Source of the DNA: Bacillota bacterium LX-D
Lineage (GTDB): Bacteria; Bacillota; DUOV01; Zhaonellaceae
Assembly (NCBI GenBank): GCA_031628995.1
Contig: JAVLUO010000007.1
Location: 45,535 to 109,534 of the forward strand
DNA: 64,000 nt
Reading direction: 5' to 3'
A program made the position numbers and the translations under genes. Positions 58,159-64,000 of the stretch are shown here, in pieces. Under the pieces are notes generated by a model. It saw nothing but the letters and a program-made list of their open reading frames with translations, was not told where the DNA came from and made no database searches. Positions within the stretch are counted from its first letter, which is position 1. Every line of letters starts with the position of its first letter.

Positions 58159-58800
58159 CTATTTGTATAAATTAACAGCCTCGCAACGATAAATTTTCAT
58201 CCCCCGCTGACGAAATTTATCCTCGTACTCAGTAGTAACGTTGCCTTCTGCACCTCTAGCTGCTAAATCTAAACAAATATTTTTTAACTGCCAGCCATTT
58301 TCGCTAAATTCATTAAGACTAAACTCAAATAATTCCTCTCCATCGGTTTTAAAATGAACTTCCCCACCAGGTTTTAGTAATTTACTATATTCCTGTAAAA
58401 AGCTAGCATGAGTTAAACGCCTTTTCCGGTGGCGTTTCTTGGGCCAAGGGTCACAAAAGTTTATATAGAGCCTGTCTACTTCATCAGCAGCAAAAATTTG
58501 CGAAATATCTTTAATATCCACCCAAAGGAAAGCCATATTGGCTAATTCTAGCTGGGAAGCTTTCTTTACAGCCGTAAGTAAAACTTCTTCTGCCCTTTCA
58601 ACTCCAATAAAATTTATTTCTGGGTTTTCCTTAGCAAGAGTAGTTATAAATTGTCCCTTTCCTGTTCCCAGCTCAAGATGAAGGGGGTTCTTATTTCCCC
58701 AAAATTGCTGCCATTTTCCATAATTTTTAAAGGGTTCTCGCACAAAAGACCCATAAGTTTGTAATTTTTCTTCCGCCCCTGGAATATTCCTCAATCTCAT
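58159..58800 (-). CDS. trmB: tRNA (guanine-N7)-methyltransferase
   Basis: 213 residues with the SAM motif LELGTGKGQF and the FCDPWPKKRHRKRR segment, diagnostic of TrmB. Makes m7G46 in tRNA. ATG 58800 has GAGGT seven bases upstream; the longer frame to 58857 lacks a site. It lies 11 bases ahead of ytpB in the same transcript. Confidence 0.95.
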   Translation of the reverse strand: MRLRNIPGAEEKLQTYGSFVREPFKNYGKWQQFWGNKNPLHLELGTGKGQFITTLAKENPEINFIGVERAEEVLLTAVKKASQLELANMAFLWVDIKDISQIFAADEVDRLYINFCDPWPKKRHRKRRLTHASFLQEYSKLLKPGGEVHFKTDGEELFEFSLNEFSENGWQLKNICLDLAARGAEGNVTTEYEDKFRQRGMKIYRCEAVNLYK

Positions 58801-58934
58801 AAAACATACCTCATTTCTTTGCTTATCTAACTGACTAAAATTGGACCAATTCCCCAATATTTACATAAAGGTATTTTCCAATAATTCACGAATTATACAG
58901 TTTGTTTAAAATATATAATTAAGGAGGAGACATA

Positions 58935-60401
58935 ATGCCAAAAGTAAAATGGCTGGCTATCTGCCTAGTCTTAGTTATAGCTTTAGGAAGCCTAGCAGGT
59001 TGCAGCCAGGCCGAACAAGGGTACTACAGTTTACTTAAGGAAATGAATCAACAAAAAGTCTATGGACACAGCGGCGAATTAACTCTTAATTTAAACCAGC
59101 TGCCAACGGAACTAACGGAAGATCCAGATTTAAAGCTCCTAGTCGAAAGTTTACAAAAGAACACTTTATCCTATGAAGGACAAGTTGATTTACCAAATAA
59201 AACTTTTGACTACAATTTCTATCTTACCGATAAAAACAGCGGTAAGAAAACTAAAATTTTAGGGTTAATGTATCAAAATGATGCCTTCTACATTCGCATC
59301 AAAGAAACCGTAGAATTTTTGAAAACTTTCAAAGACCCTGAACTCACTAAAGAACTAAATTGGGCTTTAGGCAATGCTGAATACCTTAAACTCAGCAACC
59401 AGGATTTAGCTCAAGCTTCGGACTTGCCTGACCAATTGCCGCAAAACCTATTTGAATTATCTTCTCTGCAGCAATCTTCTGCAGAAAAATTCTTTGATGG
59501 CTTAATGACTCAAGTATACCAAAATTATGAAACAAATTTAATAACCCAAGACGGAACTAAAAAATATACACTTAAATTAGATACTGCCGGAACAGTTAAA
59601 TTCCTTGATTCTATTGTCTCTTATTCCATTGACAACATTGATTTAATAGGCACTTATTTAGAGTCCTACGTCAGTAATTTAACTTCCGCTGAATTAGCTG
59701 CTTTAGGTTTAAATCCTGAAGAAAAGCAGGATTATCTTGACCAAATTAAATCTTTTGTTGCAGACGTAAAAGCCAATGGGGCAGACTATAAAAAAGATTT
59801 TGCTGCCACTTTGGAAAGTGCTGAATTTAAAGATGCCGCCAATTCCCTGAAGGGAACTTCTTTTACCTCCAACTTAGAAAAAAAAGCAGATGATTCTATT
59901 CAAAGTAATCTAACAGCAGTGCTTAAATTTGCTGATCCAGAAAGGGATGAAGCTTTTGGACTAACAATGGAAAGCAAAAATAACGTCAAAGCTATACAAT
60001 CTGTTAGTGTCCAAGCTCCTAAAAAAAATGTTTTAACTTTACAAAATTTAATTAAAAGAACAACTAAGACTATGCATATCTATTTAAAAAACGGTGTCTA
60101 TACCTTTAGCACCGGAGGCACTACTACTGCCAATAAAATGAGCTGTAAAGTAATCGATGGTTCTACCTACTTGCCCATGCGCCAGATTGCCGAAACCTTC
60201 GGTGAAGAAGTAGGCTGGGATCAAAGACAGAATAAAGCATTTATTATCCGTTATGGCGAAGAGGTTCCAGTTACCGGCAAAATCTTCAACGGCCGGACAT
60301 TTGTGAAAATTAGAGAGTTTGAAAAAGTAGATTATCGCATTTCCTGGGAGAAAAAGACTAATAAAGCTACAATAATTAAACCTTCTGATTTTCAATTATA
60401 A
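58935..60401 (+). CDS. Lipoprotein with a copper amine oxidase-like C-terminal domain
   Basis: 488 residues. The signal peptide ends in the lipobox LAGC (Cys22). Residues 30-370 form a large helix and strand region of unknown type. The C-terminal 110 residues resemble the copper amine oxidase-like repeat (TYLPMRQIAETFGEEVGWD and similar). The same C-terminal fold occurs in the 54678 gene, so the two may work on the cell surface. A large inverted repeat follows. Confidence 0.8.
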   Translation: MPKVKWLAICLVLVIALGSLAGCSQAEQGYYSLLKEMNQQKVYGHSGELTLNLNQLPTELTEDPDLKLLVESLQKNTLSYEGQVDLPNKTFDYNFYLTDKNSGKKTKILGLMYQNDAFYIRIKETVEFLKTFKDPELTKELNWALGNAEYLKLSNQDLAQASDLPDQLPQNLFELSSLQQSSAEKFFDGLMTQVYQNYETNLITQDGTKKYTLKLDTAGTVKFLDSIVSYSIDNIDLIGTYLESYVSNLTSAELAALGLNPEEKQDYLDQIKSFVADVKANGADYKKDFAATLESAEFKDAANSLKGTSFTSNLEKKADDSIQSNLTAVLKFADPERDEAFGLTMESKNNVKAIQSVSVQAPKKNVLTLQNLIKRTTKTMHIYLKNGVYTFSTGGTTTANKMSCKVIDGSTYLPMRQIAETFGEEVGWDQRQNKAFIIRYGEEVPVTGKIFNGRTFVKIREFEKVDYRISWEKKTNKATIIKPSDFQL

Positions 60402-60432
60402 AAAGCTGTTGAAAAATTAAGTTTTTAACAAG

Positions 60433-60486
60433 GTGTAATGGTTATCAAAAAGGCTTATTTATAAGTAAGCTAGATAACCATTACAC
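60433..60486. repeat. Large perfect inverted repeat with an inner hairpin
   Basis: A 14-base arm GTGTAATGGTTATC (60433-60446) is matched perfectly at 60473-60486. Inside, GCTTA and TAAGC form a second stem. No strong T run follows, so it is a poor classical terminator. It could be a cruciform, protein-binding site or RNA hairpin. Confidence 0.8.
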
Positions 60487-60588
60487 TATTATATAGCGAT
60501 TCCCTTGCCGTACAACTGTCACCTTCCGGTTGCTTCTGCAATAAACACTTCCTTTATCGATTTGCCTGCCTAAAATCGCCGCTCTCAA
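60481..60588 (-). other. Possible 35-codon ORF or gene fragment in the 60.4-60.8 kb gap
   Basis: The 381-base gap between 60402 and 60782 holds the inverted repeat and, on the minus strand, a short frame from TTG 60588 to TAA 60481 encoding a basic peptide (MRAAILGRQIDKGSVYC and onward). A GGAGG sequence lies 25 bases upstream, too far for normal initiation. Coding is possible but unproven; it may be a remnant. Nothing else is seen in the gap. Confidence 0.25.
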
Positions 60589-60782
60589 TTCTCTACAGCA
60601 ATATTAAAGGTCTAGCCTCCTGTCCAAGTCTGCTACAACTTTTAAGCTGCAGCAAAAAGCAGTTCCTTCTATCTTCCCCCTTCCCCTTATCCCTATACAT
60701 ATTTTGGCAATATATTTTTAGCAGGTATCCTCCTAAATAAGGTAGAATATATAAAAACAAATTTTAGCCATAGGTGAAAAAT

Positions 60783-61478
60783 ATGACAACTAAAATAAAA
60801 ATTTTAATTATTGATGATGACCCAAATATATGTCAACTGCTAAACTTATATCTGCAAAGGGAAAACTATACAGTCTTCTTAGCTCACGACGGCAGCACCG
60901 GCCTAAAAATGCTTCGAGAAATTAAACCAGATTTATTACTGCTAGACCTCATGTTGCCTAACATTAGTGGTTGGGAGCTGTGTAAACTAATTCGGGAGGA
61001 AAGCAATATCCCGATTATTATGTTGACTGCTAAAGATTCTAGTGAAGATAAAGTTAAGGGACTAGACTTAGGAGCAGACGATTATGTAGTTAAGCCCTTT
61101 GATCCCAACGAAGTATTAGCTCGTGTCAGAGCCCGTTTACGTCAAAATGTTAATCACTCAAATAACCCTGCTGAACAGGAAACAATCTTAGGGGATTTGG
61201 TGGTGAACATGTATAAGTATGAAGTCATTTTCCAAGGGAAGAAAATTTCCCTAACTCCAAAGGAAATTCAGCTTTTAAATTACTTCATCGCTAATCAAGG
61301 AATTGTTGTTTCCCGGGAACAAATTTTAGAAAAAGTTTGGGGTTATGCCTATGCAGGAGAAACCAGAACGGTGGATATGCATGTGCGGAATTTACGGGAA
61401 AAATTCAGCGGAAGTAACCATTGGCAGATTAAAACTGTTTATGGTGTAGGGTATAAATTAGAGGTTATAAATGTTTAA
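60783..61478 (+). CDS. OmpR/PhoB-family response regulator
   Basis: 231 residues: a receiver domain with Asp55 as phosphate acceptor and a C-terminal winged helix (LTPKEIQLLNYF, RTVDMHVRNLREKF). ATG 60783 follows AGGTGA by five bases; a GTG nine bases earlier overlaps the site. The histidine kinase gene overlaps its end by 8 bases. Confidence 0.95.
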   Translation: MTTKIKILIIDDDPNICQLLNLYLQRENYTVFLAHDGSTGLKMLREIKPDLLLLDLMLPNISGWELCKLIREESNIPIIMLTAKDSSEDKVKGLDLGADDYVVKPFDPNEVLARVRARLRQNVNHSNNPAEQETILGDLVVNMYKYEVIFQGKKISLTPKEIQLLNYFIANQGIVVSREQILEKVWGYAYAGETRTVDMHVRNLREKFSGSNHWQIKTVYGVGYKLEVINV

Positions 61479-62853
61479 ACATGTTTTTACTAAATTATTA
61501 TTTACCTATACTGCTATTATTTTAGGCACAGTTGTGCTCTTAGCAGGCAGTTTATCTTATTTTTTCAACTTTTACTTTTTTAATCAAAAACAAAACACGC
61601 TGCTTAAAGCAGGTCAACAAGTGCAGAAGATTGTTTTAGACTCTAAAGCACAAAAAATTACGGCTGGAGAAATGTACAGAGCAATTAATAATTTAGGCTA
61701 TATTACAGACAGCAGAATTTATGTTTTAGATAGTGCCAGATTAAAAAATTCTGATCCTACCAAGGCCGGCTCTTTAGCCAAAGATTTACAGCAAATTCTG
61801 CAAGGTAAAACAATTATTCATCAAAAACATTTTGTTAATGACCAGCAAAGATATGTTGTATTCGTGGGCATGCCAATTAAACTAAGCCAGGCCAGCACCG
61901 GAATTGTGCTTTTATTTTCCCCTGTGGAAAAATTAAATTTAGCTCTACATCAAATATATACCTTAATCTGGGGAACAGCTTGTTTTTCCGTTTTAGCCGG
62001 AACCCTGATTATTCTGTTTATTTCCTGGAGAATTTCTCGCCCCATTAAAAATATTCAGCAGTCTGCTGTCCGGCTGGCAGAAGGATTTAATACCAAAGAC
62101 ATTCCTGTTATAGGTCAAGATGAAATTGCTGAGCTTACCCAAAGTTTTAATTACATGAAAAACCGGCTTCATAAAATTGAGGCTATGCGCAAAGATTTAA
62201 TTGCTAATGTTTCTCACGAACTTCGGACTCCTCTAACCTCCATTAAGGGATTTATTCAGGCAATTTTGGATGGGGTAGTTGAACCTAAAGAACATCCTAA
62301 ATACTTAACCATTGTCTTTCAAGAAACAACTAGGCTCCACAGATTAGTCGACGATCTACTGCACTTAGCTCGGCTACAGACAGGAAATATAAAAATAGAA
62401 AAAAAGCAAACTCCTTTACAACAATTAATTGAGCAAGTAATAGAACAAACCCATTTTAGAGCCCAGGAAAAAAACATTGTTTTCCAAACCTTTTTTTCAA
62501 CTGAAAATCTAACCCTAAATGCAGACCGAGATAAACTGCAGCAAATTTTACTTAACTTGGTAGATAATACACTTAAGTACTCTCTGCCCAATACTCCCAT
62601 CCGGATTGAAGTACTGGATGAAAAAAAGTGGGTTCAAATTAAAGTGCAAGATTTTGGACCTGGAATTTCCGCAGATGAACTGCCTTATATTTTTACTAAA
62701 TTCCACCGTGCTAAGGATACTAGCCGGCAGAAGCCTGGCACTGGCCTTGGATTAGCAATTGCCAAAGAACTTGTGGAATTGCACGGGGGGAAAATATGGG
62801 TGGAAAGCACCGTCCATGTAGGTACAACCTTTTTCGTCCGTCTGCCCAAATAA
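61471..62853 (+). CDS. Sensor histidine kinase
   Basis: 460 residues: membrane segments at about 12-33 and 163-186 frame an extracytoplasmic sensing domain, followed by HAMP, the HisKA domain with His249 in NVSHELRTP, and a HATPase domain (NLVDNTLKYS, DFGPGIS, GTGLGLAI). It pairs with the overlapping response regulator. The signal is unknown; the downstream secreted proteins may be targets. Confidence 0.95.
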   Translation: MFKHVFTKLLFTYTAIILGTVVLLAGSLSYFFNFYFFNQKQNTLLKAGQQVQKIVLDSKAQKITAGEMYRAINNLGYITDSRIYVLDSARLKNSDPTKAGSLAKDLQQILQGKTIIHQKHFVNDQQRYVVFVGMPIKLSQASTGIVLLFSPVEKLNLALHQIYTLIWGTACFSVLAGTLIILFISWRISRPIKNIQQSAVRLAEGFNTKDIPVIGQDEIAELTQSFNYMKNRLHKIEAMRKDLIANVSHELRTPLTSIKGFIQAILDGVVEPKEHPKYLTIVFQETTRLHRLVDDLLHLARLQTGNIKIEKKQTPLQQLIEQVIEQTHFRAQEKNIVFQTFFSTENLTLNADRDKLQQILLNLVDNTLKYSLPNTPIRIEVLDEKKWVQIKVQDFGPGISADELPYIFTKFHRAKDTSRQKPGTGLGLAIAKELVELHGGKIWVESTVHVGTTFFVRLPK

Positions 62854-62960
62854 CAACTTTACAAACAATTTACATTTAATTATAACTTATTTTACAAATG
62901 TATTGTATAATCCACATCAAGGATAGGACAAACAAGCATAAATTATCTTAGGAGAATAAA

Positions 62961-63293
62961 ATGAATAAAAAATTCATCATGCTCTTATGTTTATCCTTAA
63001 CATCCTTCGTACTAAGCGGGTGTTTTCAGGAAATACAGCCGACCAAGGCCGAAAAAAAACCAACAACAGCTCAGCCTAAAGCAACGCAGAAAGCAGCTCC
63101 AACCAAACCTGCTAAAAATAGCGGCACTGGACAACCTAAAGAAAATGATTTGCTAATCAAGACTGAAAACAAAATTTCTGAACAGGAAGCTGATGAACTT
63201 ATTCAAGAAGTAGACGAACAGCTAACAGATTTGATTGAAACCCTTGATCAAATGGAGTCCAACCAGATACCAGAGGAAGATTTAGAATATTAA
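62961..63293 (+). CDS. Small acidic lipoprotein
   Basis: 110 residues. The signal peptide ends with LSGC (Cys21), followed by a Lys/Thr/Pro-rich linker and an acidic C-terminal helix. No family is recognised. It lies 107 bases after the kinase gene and 13 bases before the next secreted-protein gene. GGAG precedes the ATG. Confidence 0.75.
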   Translation: MNKKFIMLLCLSLTSFVLSGCFQEIQPTKAEKKPTTAQPKATQKAAPTKPAKNSGTGQPKENDLLIKTENKISEQEADELIQEVDEQLTDLIETLDQMESNQIPEEDLEY

Positions 63294-63306
63294 GGAGATA
63301 AATTAA

Positions 63307-63804
63307 ATGCGCAGAATAGTTACAGTTCTATTGGTTTTCAGTATTTTGTTCGGCTGCAGTATAACTTTAGTCCAAGTGGAACCTGCTTTGGCAAGTAAGC
63401 AAACAGTTTCACCTAAAACTGTCGCTGTCCAACCAAACCTTAACTCTAAATTGCAACAATATAAAAAAAATAATTTAACTATCCTTAAACTACAAAAGCA
63501 GGTTAAACAACAAGCGGCTATAGTTAAAGTACGTATTGAACGACAAAAAAACAAACTAACTAAAAATAATGCTATCCAAGTTAAAGCTTTACTCCAAAAA
63601 ATCAGCAGTAATAATGCTAACCTTGTAGCGCTGGAAAAAAGACTTGTCCAATACAATAATTCTTTAAAAATAGCTAAGGCAAGAAACAAAAAGGCTGACC
63701 ATCTAACTGCTTTAAGTAAAATATTAGCTACTCAAAAAGAAAAAATAACTGTACTTAATAACACCTTAGCTTGTATAAACAAGCTGAATAAATTTGCTAA
63801 ATAA
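63307..63804 (+). CDS. Secreted coiled-coil protein
   Basis: 165 residues with a signal peptide and likely cleavage at ALA-SK (about residue 30). The remainder is basic and predicted to be long alpha-helix or coiled coil (Lys, Gln and Asn rich). No family recognised. AAGGAGATAAATTAATG is a strong start. Cotranscription with the preceding lipoprotein is likely. Confidence 0.75.
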   Translation: MRRIVTVLLVFSILFGCSITLVQVEPALASKQTVSPKTVAVQPNLNSKLQQYKKNNLTILKLQKQVKQQAAIVKVRIERQKNKLTKNNAIQVKALLQKISSNNANLVALEKRLVQYNNSLKIAKARNKKADHLTALSKILATQKEKITVLNNTLACINKLNKFAK

Positions 63805-63814
63805 TTGAGTAGGA

Positions 63815-63850
63815 GCTGAATAATTATTTTATTCAGCGTCCTCTTATTTT
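63815..63850 (+). terminator. Terminator after the secreted-protein gene
   Basis: GCTGAATAA pairs with its complement around a five-base loop, followed by CGTCCTCTTATTTTC. Confidence 0.75.
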
Positions 63851-63903
63851 CTCAAAGGATAACAGAGCTATGTCAAAGAACAGCCCCTGTCACGTTTAAA
63901 TTC

Positions 63904-63936
63904 AAAAAGTCCAGCTACTCTTGTAACTGGACTTAA
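63904..63936 (-). terminator. Terminator of the rRNA operon
   Basis: Minus strand AAGTCCAG and its complement around a 12-base loop, with TTTTTG after the stem. It lies just after the 5S end. Confidence 0.85.
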
Positions 63937-63942
63937 AAATTA

Positions 63943-64000
63943 ATTCCGGCAGTGACCTGCTCTCCCAGGGAATACTCCCTAGTACCATCGGCGCTGGAGG
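63943..64000 (-). rRNA. rrf: 5S ribosomal RNA, 3' half (runs off right edge)
   Basis: On the minus strand the sequence GCCGATGGTACTAGGGAG to GGGAGAGCAGGTCACTGCCGG is the conserved 3' half of bacterial 5S rRNA. About 58 bases are visible. The rest of the rrn operon lies outside the window to the right. Confidence 0.92.

Overview
The window is low-GC chromosomal DNA of an endospore-forming Firmicute. The gene content and order fit a clostridial, Peptococcaceae-like anaerobe. The evidence is a GerA/GerB/GerC germinant receptor, SleB/YpeB, Spo0E, Spo0F, spore coat genes, a SPOCS/LysM coat-assembly protein and a tetraprenyl-beta-curcumene synthase. The housekeeping backbone matches the Bacillus subtilis order in two blocks: argS-pyrG-spo0F-fba-fsa-glpX-rho-rpmE-prfA-prmC-tsaC, then mntP-ywlE-rpiB-ywlG-upp-atp-ywmB-murA. 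I cannot name genus or species from sequence alone. TTG and GTG starts are common, and several start codons below were moved to fit the ribosome binding site.

Layout. 1-4.2 kb: germinant receptor operon; its first gene runs off the left edge. 4.2-6.3 kb: a small membrane protein, a short spo0E on the opposite strand, a YbaB paralogue and a chymotrypsin-like serine protease. 6.3-17.5 kb: spore and accessory region with ypeB and sleB, uncharacterised small genes, the SPOCS/LysM protein, a single-domain siroheme-reductase-like protein with a Cys-rich partner, a Na+-dependent transporter, a radical SAM/B12 protein and a Cys-rich coat-like protein. Two ORF-less group II intron remnants lie here. 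17.7-28.6 kb (minus strand): wecB, atpZ, an atpI-like gene, atpB-E-F-H-A-G-D-C, ywmB and murA. 28.8-30 kb: an inserted block of CotF-like genes and a broken manganese catalase. 30.2-54.5 kb (minus strand): pyrimidine salvage, translation, wall, glycolytic, sporulation and CTP genes, ending with an ECF sigma/anti-sigma pair. 54.7-63.8 kb: a GH26-like secreted protein, a prenyl diphosphate synthase facing a large terpene synthase, trmB, lipoproteins and a two-component system. The right edge holds the 3' half of a 5S rRNA on the minus strand, with its terminator.

How it fits together. Sporulation entry is represented by spo0F, with a good sigma-H-type promoter, and by spo0E beside a perfect Spo0A-box heptamer. 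Coat assembly is represented by the SPOCS/LysM, CotF-like and Cys-rich proteins. Germination is represented by GerABC and SleB/YpeB. The most unusual items are the 297-nt intron relic placed exactly behind a terminator hairpin, whose 3' end supplies the last codons of the convergent radical SAM gene; the siroheme-type protein with a Cys-rich partner; the hairpin between atpE and atpF; and the zinc-ribbon protein encoded next to spo0F. No CRISPR array, prophage, IS element or intact defence system was seen.
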